Shown here piece by piece: positions 34,855 to 43,543 of a DNA stretch of 45,533 bases. Position 1 is the first letter of the stretch. Each line of letters starts with the position of its first letter. The notes beneath the pieces were generated by a model that worked only from the letters and a program-made list of their open reading frames with translations, did no database searches and was not told the origin of the DNA. The position numbers and the translations under genes were made by a program. The stretch is from positions 1-45,533 of the forward strand of contig NZ_JAELUI010000032.1 of the NCBI RefSeq assembly GCF_016429285.1. The letters run 5' to 3'. This DNA is from Ralstonia sp. ASV6. GTDB taxonomy: Bacteria > Pseudomonadota > Gammaproteobacteria > Burkholderiales > Burkholderiaceae.

Positions 34855-36039
34855 ATGGCATCCACCGATTCCGACACCGGCCGCTTCAACTTCCACCGTC
34901 AGGACCTCGCCCACACGCTGTGCGACAGCCTGGAGGGCAAGGGCCTGGCCGATGCGCGCTCCGGCCTGTTCCTGGCGGCGCCCCGGCGCACCGGCAAGAG
35001 CACGTTCCTGCGCGAAGACCTCGTGCCGGAGGTCGAGCGCCGTAAATGGATCTCCATCTACGTCGACCTGTGGGCCGACCGCGCCCGCGACCCCGGCCTG
35101 CTGATTGCCGATGCCATCAAGTCCAAGCTGGCCGAGTTCGACGGGCCGATCGCCAAGCTCGCCAAACAGGCCGGCATGGAGAAGGTCGAGGTACTGCGCG
35201 CCTTCACCTTCAACCTGGGCAAGATCGGGCTGCCGCAGGGCATTACCCTGGCCGATGCGCTGGATGTGCTCTACAAGGCAGTGCAGCGGCCGATCGTGCT
35301 GATCATCGACGAGGCGCAGCACGCGCTGTCGACCGAGGCAGGCACCAACGCCATGTTCGCGCTCAAGGCCGCGCGCGACCAGATGAACCAGGGCGTTGAG
35401 GAACCGCGTCTGTTTCTGGTTTTTACGGGCTCCAACCGCGACAAGCTCGCCAACCTGCTGCTCAATCGCACGCAGCCATTCTTCGGCTCGCGCGTGACCA
35501 ACTTCCCGCTGCTCGGCCGCGCCTATGTGTCGGCCTATACCGCGTGGGTCAACCAGCACTTGGCGCCCAACAACCAGTTCAAGGAAGACGACATCTTTGC
35601 CGCCTTCCAGCTGGTCGGACACCGGCCGGAGATGCTCAAGGGCATCGTCAGCGAGATCGCGCTGGAACTGGGCGAGGCCGCCAGCCTGGGCGAGCTGCTC
35701 AAGCGCGGCGCACAGGGCTTTCGTGACCGCATCTGGGGCGAAATCGAAAGCGAATACAGCGCCTTGACCGAAATCCAGCGCGCCGTGCTGGCGGTGCTGA
35801 TCGAGCGCGGGCAAGGCTACTCACCGTTCTCGGAGGACGCGATGAAAGCCTACGCCGCCCGCCTGGGCCACAGTGATTTCTCCACCGCCACGGTGCAAGC
35901 CGCACTCGACGCGCTGCGCGACAAGAACCTGATCTGGAAGGAGTCGCGCGGCGCGTATGCGCTGGAAGACGAAAGCCTGGCGCTGTGGTTTCGCGAAACG
36001 CGCGGCGCGCACGCCGTACCGCCCAAGCTGGGTGCCTAG
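34855..36039 (+). CDS. AAA-type ATPase with C-terminal winged helix
   Basis: A 394-residue cytoplasmic protein. Walker A is FLAAPRRTGKSTFL (about residues 39-52) and Walker B is PIVLIIDEAQHAL (about 145-157), followed by a sensor-1-like FLVFTGSNRDKLANLLLN. This resembles the archaeal-ATPase/ExeA/STAND-like group rather than AAA+ proteases. Residues about 300-385 (TEIQRAVLAVLIERGQGYSPF, then AALDALRDKNLIWKESRGAYAL) read as a winged helix. No membrane segment or nuclease domain is present. It is followed 2 bp later by a GlxA-type regulator, implying co-expression. The role is unknown; DNA-linked regulation or loading are possibilities. Confidence 0.85.
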   Translation: MASTDSDTGRFNFHRQDLAHTLCDSLEGKGLADARSGLFLAAPRRTGKSTFLREDLVPEVERRKWISIYVDLWADRARDPGLLIADAIKSKLAEFDGPIAKLAKQAGMEKVEVLRAFTFNLGKIGLPQGITLADALDVLYKAVQRPIVLIIDEAQHALSTEAGTNAMFALKAARDQMNQGVEEPRLFLVFTGSNRDKLANLLLNRTQPFFGSRVTNFPLLGRAYVSAYTAWVNQHLAPNNQFKEDDIFAAFQLVGHRPEMLKGIVSEIALELGEAASLGELLKRGAQGFRDRIWGEIESEYSALTEIQRAVLAVLIERGQGYSPFSEDAMKAYAARLGHSDFSTATVQAALDALRDKNLIWKESRGAYALEDESLALWFRETRGAHAVPPKLGA

Positions 36040-36041
36040 GC

Positions 36042-37001
36042 ATGCGCCGCGTCTTCTTTGTCGTGCTGCCGCATGTTCACATGCTGGACCTGGGCGGCCC
36101 GATGCAGGTGCTGGAGTCGCTGGCCGGGCTCGGGATTGCATCCGTGCCGCTGCGCTGCGTCGGCCCGCGCCATGAAGTCACAAGCGCCCAGGGCGCCGCA
36201 CTGACCGCCCTGCACCCATTACCCAAGCACCTGGAACGCGGCGATGTGGTCATTGTCATCGGTAGCCGGCTCGCACTCGACACGCCCGTCACACCCGAAC
36301 AGCTGGAAGCGATCGCCTGGCTGCAAACGGTGGTGGCGCCTCGGCTGCCAGAGATCACGCTTGCCAGCGTGTGCACGGGCGCCTTCCTGCTGGGGGCCGC
36401 CGGCCTGCTCGATGGGCGCCACTGCACGACGCATCACGACTACCTGGAGCGGCTGCAGAAGCGTTATCCGGCCGCGCGCGTACTACCCAACCGGCTGTTG
36501 CTGGAAGACGCAGGGTTGATTACGTCGGCAGGCGTGTCGGCGGGTATCGACCTGGCGTTGTTGCTGATCGTCCGGCATTTTGGCGAGGCGGCGGCAATCC
36601 GCGTAGCGCGTGAGAATGTCGTGCCATTCCGGCGGCTAGGGCATGACCCCGCTCTCGATGCGCAACTGCGCTACCGCAATCACGGCCATCCGGTCATTCA
36701 CGCGGTGCAGGATTTTCTGACAGCGCAACCCGCCAGCACACTACCCTACGAGGCCTTGGCAAGCCGCTTCGCTGTGAGCTATCGGCACTTGGCACGCCTG
36801 TTCCAGCAGGAATGCGGCGTCACACTCAAGCAATATCAGCAACAGTTGCGCATAGCGATGGCACGCAGGCTGCTCAAGGGCGGCGACTGGCCCGTCGAAC
36901 GCGTGGCAGAGGCCTGCGGCTTTGCCAGCCCGCAGGCCTTTCGCGCAGCTTGGCGCCAGGAAGAAAGCGTACCACCCGCTCGCTGGCGCGCCCAGGCCTG
37001 A
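36042..37001 (+). CDS. GlxA-family transcriptional regulator (DJ-1/PfpI + AraC HTH)
   Basis: A 319-residue regulator. The N-terminal DJ-1/PfpI-like domain (MRRVFFVVLPHVHMLDLGGP, ITLASVCTGAFLLGAAGLLDGRHCTTHH) keeps the nucleophile-elbow Cys in VCTGAF, though members are regarded as regulators rather than enzymes. The C-terminal AraC helix-turn-helix pair is present (YEALASRFAVSYRHLARLFQQECGVTLKQY and WPVERVAEACGFASPQAFRAAWRQ). The ATG lies 2 bp after the ATPase stop codon, so the two form an operon. The ligand and targets are unknown. It converges with the DUF1272 gene with 4 bp between stops. Confidence 0.93.
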   Translation: MRRVFFVVLPHVHMLDLGGPMQVLESLAGLGIASVPLRCVGPRHEVTSAQGAALTALHPLPKHLERGDVVIVIGSRLALDTPVTPEQLEAIAWLQTVVAPRLPEITLASVCTGAFLLGAAGLLDGRHCTTHHDYLERLQKRYPAARVLPNRLLLEDAGLITSAGVSAGIDLALLLIVRHFGEAAAIRVARENVVPFRRLGHDPALDAQLRYRNHGHPVIHAVQDFLTAQPASTLPYEALASRFAVSYRHLARLFQQECGVTLKQYQQQLRIAMARRLLKGGDWPVERVAEACGFASPQAFRAAWRQEESVPPARWRAQA

Positions 37002-37005
37002 TCGT

Positions 37006-37314
37006 TTAGCGCTGCTCCGGCGCAATCGCACGAATGGGCGCGGCAAACTGTGCGAATGCGTCCAGATCCACTGGGCGGTGCTTGACGACTGTGCCGGCCG
37101 GATGCTGCGCGAGATCGTTGTTGTCCTTCCAGTTTTTCGACGGCCGGATCGGACGGGCAGCAAAACCGCCACCACAGTTCGGACAGACGTTATCCAGAAG
37201 CGTATCAACGCACGTTGCGCAAAACGTGCACTCAAACGAGCAGATACGGGCCAGCGTCGATTCCGGCGGAAGGGCGCAATTGCAGTGTTCGCAGGTGGGG
37301 CGGAGTTCCAACAT
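37006..37314 (-). CDS. DUF1272 zinc-ribbon-like protein
   Basis: A 102-residue protein. From the ATG at 37314 it begins MLELRPTCEHCNCALPPEST and continues ARICSFECTFCATCVDTLLDNVCPNCGGGFAARPIRP, the DUF1272 pattern, with several CxxC pairs that should bind zinc. GAGG precedes the ATG by about 7 nt. Family function is unknown. The C-terminal 40 residues (KNWKDNNDLAQHPAGTVVKH) are less conserved-looking. In-frame codons upstream (to 37368) add an implausible leader. It is convergent with the GlxA gene. Confidence 0.92.
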   Translation of the reverse strand: MLELRPTCEHCNCALPPESTLARICSFECTFCATCVDTLLDNVCPNCGGGFAARPIRPSKNWKDNNDLAQHPAGTVVKHRPVDLDAFAQFAAPIRAIAPEQR

Positions 37315-37628
37315 GGCTGCCTCGGTCAAGTTGAGAAAACATGCCATCACGATAGCCATGCCGCACATAGCCCACCATCTGCAAACCGGACAGCAATGGA
37401 AAAAATCCTGCCATCAGAATTGACCAATGGCTACCGTGGCCCGACCACCATCCTCACCGCCGGCGTGCGGCCCAGCCCCCTCGTCACGATTCAGGCGCGC
37501 GATGGCGCCGCGCGAGGCATTGCTGGCCACCGTCGATTGCGCGATGGCGGCATGGGACGCCATGGTCAGCGCCCGCTAAACTGCAGACATCACACGCACA
37601 ACATCACAAGATTTCTCGGGGAAGAGTC

Positions 37629-38639
37629 ATGGCACGCAACCGCACCCTGTGGCGCTCGCTTGCAGCGGCGTTCTGCCTGTTGTCGGGCATCGGCACCGCC
37701 GCCGCACAAGACGCATCACCGCAAACGCCAAGTCACTGCCCGCCGCCGGCGTCCGACTCCATTCCCAAAGACGGCTGGGCCGCTGCCGCCCAGCGCGCCA
37801 CCGACCACGGCTTGCTCTGGCGGATCGAGAAGGACGGGCGCACATCGTGGCTGTACGGCACGATCCACGTTGCACGTGCCGACTGGATGCTGCCTGGGCC
37901 CACCATCCGCGATGCACTCAAGCACAGCGATGCCGTTGCACTCGAGCTGGACCTGCTCGACAAGGAAGGCAGCCGCAAGGCATTCGCCGCACGCAAGACC
38001 AAGGAGGATGTTCGCCTGGTGAGCGGCCGCCGCGGCGAGCGCCTCGACAAGCTGATCGCCGCCGCGTGCCTGCCCGACACCGCGCTGACACAGATCCGCA
38101 AGTTCCAGCCGATCATGCAACTCGCCTCGCTGTCGGCACTGGGGCTGCGCGCCGATGGGCTCTACCCCGATTTCGGCATCGACCTGTTCCTGACCACCTA
38201 TGCCAACAGCGTGCACCTGCCCATCGTTCCGCTGGAAACGCTGGCCGACCAACTGCGCGTGCTGGACGAGATCGTGCCGAAGAACGAAATGGTGCAGCAG
38301 TTCGACACCGAGCTCGACGCCATTGAATCGGGCGAGGCGCGCACGCAAACCCTCACCCTCGCCAATGCCTGGGCCGATAGCGACCTCAGCACGCTGGAGC
38401 GCTATCCGCAGTGGTGCGATTGCCTGAAGACGCCATCGGACAAGCGCGCCTTCAAGCGCCTGGTAACCAACCGCAACCGTGCCATGGCCGACAACATTGC
38501 CCGCGTGCATGCGCGTGGCCAACGTGTGTTTGTCGCCGTGGGCGCACTGCACATGATCGGGCCGCAGGGTTTGCCGGCGCTCATGGCTGCGCGCGGGTTT
38601 ACAGTCACGCAAGTGCTGCCGCCGGCAGCTTCGCACTGA
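37629..38639 (+). CDS. Exported TraB/GumN family protein
   Basis: A 336-residue periplasmic protein. Signal peptide with cleavage after GTAAAQ-DAS. The paired family motifs are present: TSWLYGTIHVARADW near residue 75 and QRVFVAVGALHMIGPQGLPALMAARGF near the C-terminus; these carry the Gx2H histidines thought to form a TIKI/GumN-type metalloprotease-like site. C-terminal-half cysteines (WCDC) may form a disulfide. GGGGAAGAG precedes the ATG at 37629. It is monocistronic. In Xanthomonas a relative lies in the gum cluster, but no polysaccharide genes are present here. Confidence 0.92.
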   Translation: MARNRTLWRSLAAAFCLLSGIGTAAAQDASPQTPSHCPPPASDSIPKDGWAAAAQRATDHGLLWRIEKDGRTSWLYGTIHVARADWMLPGPTIRDALKHSDAVALELDLLDKEGSRKAFAARKTKEDVRLVSGRRGERLDKLIAAACLPDTALTQIRKFQPIMQLASLSALGLRADGLYPDFGIDLFLTTYANSVHLPIVPLETLADQLRVLDEIVPKNEMVQQFDTELDAIESGEARTQTLTLANAWADSDLSTLERYPQWCDCLKTPSDKRAFKRLVTNRNRAMADNIARVHARGQRVFVAVGALHMIGPQGLPALMAARGFTVTQVLPPAASH

Positions 38640-38782
38640 CCCGCGCTGGGCGTGAGCGCTTCTTGGCGGGGGCGCCCCGGCGGCAACCACAGTTGTGCGC
38701 ATGCTGTGCCATATCGCAGCAGCCCCACCGCACCGTGCCAAAATCGCCCCCATCCTGACTGCCTCGGCGCCGACCTGTACCC

Positions 38783-39115
38783 GTGGACTTCCTCCGCATC
38801 GCCCTCCTGTTTGCCGTCACCGCCCTGGCGGAAATCGTCGGCTGCTACCTGCCGTGGCTCGTGCTGCGTCAGGGCAAGCCCATCTGGCTGCTGCTGCCGG
38901 CGGCGGTGTCGCTCGCGCTGTTTGCATGGCTGCTGACACTGCACCCAACGGCGGCCGGACGCACGTATGCGGCGTACGGGGGGATGTACATCGTCGTGGC
39001 GCTGGTCTGGCTGCGCTTGGTTGACGGTATTTCCCTCACGCGCTGGGACGTCGGCGGCGCAGCCATCGCGCTGATCGGCATGGCGGTGATTGCGCTGCAA
39101 CCGCAGGCAACCTGA
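38783..39115 (+). CDS. YnfA/UPF0060 family small membrane protein
   Basis: A 110-residue protein with four hydrophobic helices, starting at a GTG (38783). The family pattern is strong: [66 protein letters not shown] and [20 protein letters not shown]. YnfA proteins resemble small multidrug resistance transporters in size and topology; their substrate is unsettled. It is monocistronic with no clear ribosome-binding site. Confidence 0.94.
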   Translation: MDFLRIALLFAVTALAEIVGCYLPWLVLRQGKPIWLLLPAAVSLALFAWLLTLHPTAAGRTYAAYGGMYIVVALVWLRLVDGISLTRWDVGGAAIALIGMAVIALQPQAT

Positions 39116-39268
39116 TCGATTGCACGCGATATTTACGCTTTCCTGACCAAAACGGAACGCTAAGCCACGGCTAGGATCGGAAGGAGGATCATTGCTGTCG
39201 GCAACCGCGCAGTCAGTCACCGCGATCGGTTACCGTCAATTCAGTCCTTTTGTCGATGGAGGGCACCG

Positions 39269-39796
39269 ATGCCTGCCGCAATCCTTAAACATCTTGTCGT
39301 GGCATCAGTGTTGATGTCCGCAGCCATGACCGCTTCTGCACTGACGACGTCCTCCGCCACGTTCTCCGATCAGGAGCTTCAGGCGATGCTTGCGCAAAGC
39401 CGCCCGGTGCGGTCTGACCAGACCGCCGAGCCGACTTCAGAGCCGAGGCTGCGCATCGGCCTGTCCGATTCGAGCACTGAACTCGTGCTGCCGTGGTTTC
39501 TTGCTGAACTGGTCAACGCTGTCAACCAGCGCACCTCGCCCCAGGATCTGGCAAAAAAATGCGCGACGGAATCTGACCGGGCGCCCGCCTCAATGGCCGG
39601 TAAAGAAAACCTCCCGCACAAAAGCCTGCACGTCTTTACGGGATTTCTGGTACGCGGCCTCGTTGCGCCCGACATGCGCGCCCAACGACACGCACCCAGC
39701 GAAGAAATCCCGGAGCTTGGCGGGTTCAATGATTTCGCCAGTGCGCTCGGCGGTTGCTGTCCACGTATCGATATCCCACCGCACAACACCGCATGA
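39269..39796 (+). CDS. Exported protein of unknown function, 3' end antisense to the hydrolase gene
   Basis: The ATG at 39269 follows GGAGG at good spacing, and the product has a signal peptide (MPAAILKHLVVASVLMSAAM, cleavage near ASA-LTT). Residues 25-107 are polar with SATFSDQELQAMLAQ and LPWFLAELVNAVNQ. From about residue 108 on, the frame lies within the opposite strand of the hydrolase gene (39590-39796). That C-terminal part (GCCPRIDIPPHNTA) reads like antisense sequence. The gene has probably lost its original 3' end and now runs to the first stop in its neighbour. I recognise no family. Confidence 0.55.
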   Translation: MPAAILKHLVVASVLMSAAMTASALTTSSATFSDQELQAMLAQSRPVRSDQTAEPTSEPRLRIGLSDSSTELVLPWFLAELVNAVNQRTSPQDLAKKCATESDRAPASMAGKENLPHKSLHVFTGFLVRGLVAPDMRAQRHAPSEEIPELGGFNDFASALGGCCPRIDIPPHNTA

Positions 39797-40618
39797 CGTC
39801 GACTTCGTGGCCCGGCCCAGGTAAGCCAGCGCAACAGTGCTATCCCACCCGTGCCGAGCGCTGTCATAGCGGATCGTCCGCACAGGCACACCGGCATCTG
39901 CGTAGCGCTTGGCCAGTTGTTCGCACGGCTCGGGCATCACGTAATCGTCATCTGCCCCCACCAGATTGAGCATGGGCGCGCGGCTCAGGTCAGGCGACCA
40001 GTACACCTGGCCGCACGCCGCATACACCGGAATATGCAGCGCAAACTTGAGATCGCTCTTGATGACGGCGCGCCGTAGCGGTTCCTCTTCTGTCTGAAAG
40101 GCCACCGTACCGCCACGCGAGAACCCCATGATGCCGATGCGCGCGGGGTCGATGCGGGGGTGGGTCGCCAGCAGTTGCAGCGCTTGGTAGGCATCGACCA
40201 TGTCGGCCGAGTGAGGCACACGCGTCTGGTCCTCCACGGTGCGCTTCACGCCGCGCGGCTCGAAGATGTAGATCACAAAGGTGGCGACGCCGATCTCGTT
40301 GAGTGCCTGCACCCATTGCGCCATGGCAGGTTCCACACCGCCGCTACCGTGCACGAGCACGATGGCGGGCACCTTGGCGGCGTCCGTCTTGGGCAAAGAC
40401 AAGTCGCCCCAGACTTTCTGCTCAGGCCAATTCTGCCGACGCTCGCGCACCAGATCGAACATGGTCTTGGGGGTGAAGCTGTTGAACTCGATCCGACCTT
40501 GGGTATCCGGTTGCAGCGCCTGCGCCGCCGCCGTAGGCGACAGCATCACAGCAGCCAGCCATATCAGACAAGAAACCCACCGGTTGAAGTGCGATGCATG
40601 GCCCGCTTCGTATCGCAT
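39590..40618 (-). CDS. Exported dienelactone hydrolase-type alpha/beta hydrolase
   Basis: A 342-residue secreted protein. Signal peptide MRYEAGHASHFNRW plus VSCLIWLAAVMLSP, cleavage after TAAAQA. Alpha/beta-hydrolase features: oxyanion-region VLVHGSGGVEPAM, nucleophile elbow IGIMGFSRGGTVAF (Ser), acid region LVGADDDYVMPEP and catalytic His in SARHGWD. The segment between resembles dienelactone hydrolases but with Ser rather than Cys as nucleophile. The substrate is unknown. The ATG at 40618 fits the signal peptide; frames to 40702 are unlikely. Its last 207 bp overlap the convergent exported-protein gene. Confidence 0.88.
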   Translation of the reverse strand: MRYEAGHASHFNRWVSCLIWLAAVMLSPTAAAQALQPDTQGRIEFNSFTPKTMFDLVRERRQNWPEQKVWGDLSLPKTDAAKVPAIVLVHGSGGVEPAMAQWVQALNEIGVATFVIYIFEPRGVKRTVEDQTRVPHSADMVDAYQALQLLATHPRIDPARIGIMGFSRGGTVAFQTEEEPLRRAVIKSDLKFALHIPVYAACGQVYWSPDLSRAPMLNLVGADDDYVMPEPCEQLAKRYADAGVPVRTIRYDSARHGWDSTVALAYLGRATKSTSCGVVRWDIDTWTATAERTGEIIEPAKLRDFFAGCVSLGAHVGRNEAAYQKSRKDVQAFVREVFFTGH

Positions 40619-41056
40619 GACACATCCCCTTGCGCGATGATGGTTGATGTCCCGTAGAACCATCTTAGGGAGAACCGCCAGCACCGCAATACCATGTGCC
40701 ACCGGGTACGCTCCGGCAGCCGTCTTGCAGGCTGTACGTCTATACAGCGACTTCCGTGACGTTCCGCCCTGCGGGCTGGTTCCTCCATGCCCGCGCCGGC
40801 GTGCCCAGGCGCGCCGCCAACGAGTACTTGCCTTTATTTTTTATAAACAGAGATAACAATTGTTTTGCAACCCAACGACTGAAGATTGCCCTGCAAGACC
40901 TTGCTTGATGGTGTAGGTAGGATAAAACCCTTGGCCACATTCAGACTTGGCACATGAAGCACTCGCTTAAATGAATGAAAAATTTGTCGTGTAAGTTTTC
41001 GTAAACATCAATTTCGCATCAAAATTACAAAGCTAAAAAATAGACGCGACACTCCA

Positions 41057-41084
41057 TTGACACGGCAAATTTTGCCTCTATGAT
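41057..41084 (+). promoter_or_regulatory. Sigma-70 promoter with palindromic operator in the spacer
   Basis: TTGACA (41057-41062), 16 bp, TATGAT (41079-41084): a perfect -35 and a five-of-six -10. The spacer contains the palindrome GGCAAATTTTGCC (41064-41076), placed where a repressor would block RNA polymerase. The product of this promoter is unclear; it points toward the ORF-poor stretch and the S10 peptidase gene. Confidence 0.55.
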
Positions 41085-41521
41085 TCAACCACTCTTTTGA
41101 CGCCAGACGAATGGCGTGAACCGAGCAAAACACCCAAAAGGTGTATAAAACGGCCACCGAGATAACCCACAATGGCCTGACAACTATCCTGATCCGGGAG
41201 ACAGCATGTTGTCCGCAAGATCACAACAAAGAGATGGAACACGAGCACAACCTGGGCGCATAAGAACATGTGAATTCCATGCCCGGAATCAGCCCCCACT
41301 GCACCATTGCCGTGCATCTGACGCTTGGTCTGCAAATGGCGGCACCACGCTATTGAGCAACCCAGCCTCTCCATTCACCCTCGGTGGAAGCGGTGGCGCG
41401 AGTTCGCCACCAGAACCCGCTGTCGACCTTGTTCTCCTCAAGCCACCGCCCTCTGGTGACCGTGACTGGACTTAGCGCTTTTCAATGCAGATCAGGAATG
41501 CTTTTTTGATTCTTGATTTGC

Positions 41522-41602
41522 ATGAAACCCGCCGCTAAAGCGCCGATCGCACCGATCATATTATTGGCATTCATCGTTATCGCTTTCTTGATCACTGCGT
41601 GA
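41522..41602 (+). CDS. Possible 26-aa hydrophobic micropeptide
   Basis: The ATG at 41522 opens a 26-codon frame ending in TGA at 41600-41602. The product has a short basic start (MKPAAKAPIAP) and a single hydrophobic helix (IILLAFIVIAFLITA). This shape is shared by type I toxin peptides and small regulatory membrane peptides. No strong ribosome-binding site is visible, and no antisense RNA could be assigned, so it may be chance. Confidence 0.3.
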   Translation: MKPAAKAPIAPIILLAFIVIAFLITA

Positions 41603-41721
41603 AATCGTTTTGATTTCCCCGGTGAAATAAAAGCGTGCGTCGATTATTTTGCCCATTTTTGGTGATTTCTTCGCCAGGCGGCTTTTTGTTTGTTCGTATC
41701 TCATCAATGACAGGGATGCAA

Positions 41722-43524
41722 ATGAAACCAAACCGTAGTTCCAGTGGTTATGGCCTTGGCCGTTCTCCTTCTTTGGGGCGGCTGGTCGGCGTTGGCGCGC
41801 TGCTTGTCGGCATATCGCTTGTCACCGGGTGCGGGGGCGATGACGGCAGCCCCGTGGCGTCCGCAGCGAGCGCAAACCAGACAGACGTGACCGCGAAAAC
41901 CGTGCAGGCCAACCAGCCCTATGTGGACCCGGTCGCATATTCGTCCAATGCGACGGATAGCCTGGATCCGTCACAGGTGTCCGAGAATGCCGCGGTCATG
42001 CACTATCAGTGGACGGCCGGCACCACTCCGGTGAACTACACCACCACGACCGGCCACCTGACAGCATCGGATGCCAGCGGCAACCCCGAGGCGACAATGT
42101 CATACGTCGCGTACACGGCGCCCAGCACCAACGGGCAGCCGCGGCCTGTCACCTTCTTCTATAACGGGGGGCCGGGTTCGTCGTCGATCTGGCTGCGCCT
42201 GGGCTCATTTGCGCCCACCCGTGTCGCTACGCCGGATCCGCTGCTGACCAACTGGCCGAACTACACCCTGGTGGACAACGCGGAGAGCCTGATCGCCACC
42301 ACCGATATGGTGTTCATTGATCCGCCGGGGACTGGCCTTTCCGAAGCGATTGCGCCGAACACCAACCAGTCGTTCTGGGGCAGCGATGTCGACGTCAACG
42401 TCATGCGTGACTTCATCCAGCGCTACCTGACGGTGAACAGCCGCAGCAGCTCGCCGATCTATCTGTACGGCGAGTCGTACGGCACACCGCGCACCAACAT
42501 GCTGGCGCTTGCGCTGGAATCAGCAGGCGTGCACCTCACCGGCATCGTGCTGCAGTCGTCCATCCTGAACTACTTTGCGGATGCGGTTGAAGCCACCGCC
42601 ATCGAGAACTCAACCGCAGGGTTGAAGCTCGCGACCGATACGCTGGTGGGCTACTACCCCGGCTATGCCGCAGTGGCGTCTTACTTCAACCAGGTCTCGC
42701 CAAGCCAGCCGAGCCAGTCAGCGTTTGCGACGCAGTCTGAGCAGTTCGTCACGAACAAGTACAGCACGTTCAAGACGTACGCAAACTCGTGGGCGCTTAG
42801 CCAGTTGGGCTCTCCGAACGCGCTCGGCACGCCCAAGTTCCCGTCCAAGTCGACGCTCGCGTCGTGGGAATCGCCTTCCGGCCTGACGCTGCAGGCGTTG
42901 ACGGGGTACTTCAGCAAGACGCCGTTCCAGACCACGCTCCTGCCGGGCACGACGATTGGCCGTTACGACGGGCGCGTGTCGCTGCCGAACTCGGATTCGC
43001 GTCTGGCGAGCGACGGGGACCCGTCGGACATCCTGATCTCGCAGCCGTTCACCACCGCGCTGCAAACGCAGATGCCGAACTACCTGGGCTATACCGCACC
43101 AAATGCGACGTTCGTGCCGCTGAACGACAACATCATCGGTTCGTGGGACTTCTCGCATGATGGCCAGCCGCTGCCGGATACGCTGCCCGATCTGCTCGCC
43201 GCCATTCAGATGAACCCGCAGCTGAAGGTGCTCTCGTCCAACGGCTACCACGATCTCGCCACGCCGTTCTTCAACACCGAGAAGCAGCTGGCACGCCTGC
43301 AAACCGTGTCGGGCCTGAACCCGAAGCTGCAGGTCACGTTCTACCAGGGCGGGCACATGATCTACCTGGATGACGTTGCCCGGCCCCAGATGAAGAGCGA
43401 TCTGGTGGCGTATTTCGGTGGCCAGTCCATTCCATCCGCACTGACGCTGGCAACGCTGCCGGCGCCGTGGGCAGACGAGAACCCTGCTGGCACGCCAACA
43501 CTCACAGCACAAGCTGCACATTAA
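41722..43524 (+). CDS. Lipoprotein serine carboxypeptidase-like protein (peptidase S10)
   Basis: A 600-residue lipoprotein. The ATG at 41722 (preceded by AGGG) gives a signal with lipobox LVTGC; the lipidated Cys is residue 37, followed by GGDDGSP. The S10 core is present: NGGPGSSS (148-155), nucleophile Ser252 in YGESYG, D511 in SSNGYHDLATP and H545 in GGHMIY. S10 enzymes remove C-terminal amino acids, typically at acidic pH; a bacterial extracytoplasmic member is unusual next to an EF-hand-like partner. Upstream in-frame ATGs (41707, 41716) are possible. The next gene starts 19 bp downstream. Confidence 0.92.
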   Translation: MKPNRSSSGYGLGRSPSLGRLVGVGALLVGISLVTGCGGDDGSPVASAASANQTDVTAKTVQANQPYVDPVAYSSNATDSLDPSQVSENAAVMHYQWTAGTTPVNYTTTTGHLTASDASGNPEATMSYVAYTAPSTNGQPRPVTFFYNGGPGSSSIWLRLGSFAPTRVATPDPLLTNWPNYTLVDNAESLIATTDMVFIDPPGTGLSEAIAPNTNQSFWGSDVDVNVMRDFIQRYLTVNSRSSSPIYLYGESYGTPRTNMLALALESAGVHLTGIVLQSSILNYFADAVEATAIENSTAGLKLATDTLVGYYPGYAAVASYFNQVSPSQPSQSAFATQSEQFVTNKYSTFKTYANSWALSQLGSPNALGTPKFPSKSTLASWESPSGLTLQALTGYFSKTPFQTTLLPGTTIGRYDGRVSLPNSDSRLASDGDPSDILISQPFTTALQTQMPNYLGYTAPNATFVPLNDNIIGSWDFSHDGQPLPDTLPDLLAAIQMNPQLKVLSSNGYHDLATPFFNTEKQLARLQTVSGLNPKLQVTFYQGGHMIYLDDVARPQMKSDLVAYFGGQSIPSALTLATLPAPWADENPAGTPTLTAQAAH

Positions 43525-43543
43525 TCTTGATGAAGGAGTGATC

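Larger units (their letters stand above)
40619..41721. other. Gene-poor, partly AT-rich 1.1-kb region
   Basis: No convincing protein gene of normal size. From about 40835 to 41090 the DNA is AT-rich. It contains a good sigma-70 promoter (41057-41084). An ORF 41206-41475 follows a GGGAG, but its predicted protein (MLSARSQQRDGTRAQPG...) looks non-natural. A 26-codon hydrophobic ORF lies at 41522-41602, with a 6-bp hairpin (GAAATC / GATTTC, 41601-41617) just after it. No transposase or terminal repeats were found. Confidence 0.5.

Noticed and set aside
37396-37579. Small ORFs between the DUF1272 and GumN genes (starts at 37396 and 37427 plus, 37563 minus)
   Set aside because: Three overlapping short frames are equally plausible, none has a convincing ribosome-binding site or recognisable product; a decayed gene is possible but unproven.
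41078-41374. Minus-strand ORF of 98 codons in the gene-poor region
   Set aside because: Composition unlike real proteins and it runs over the plus-strand promoter at 41057-41084.
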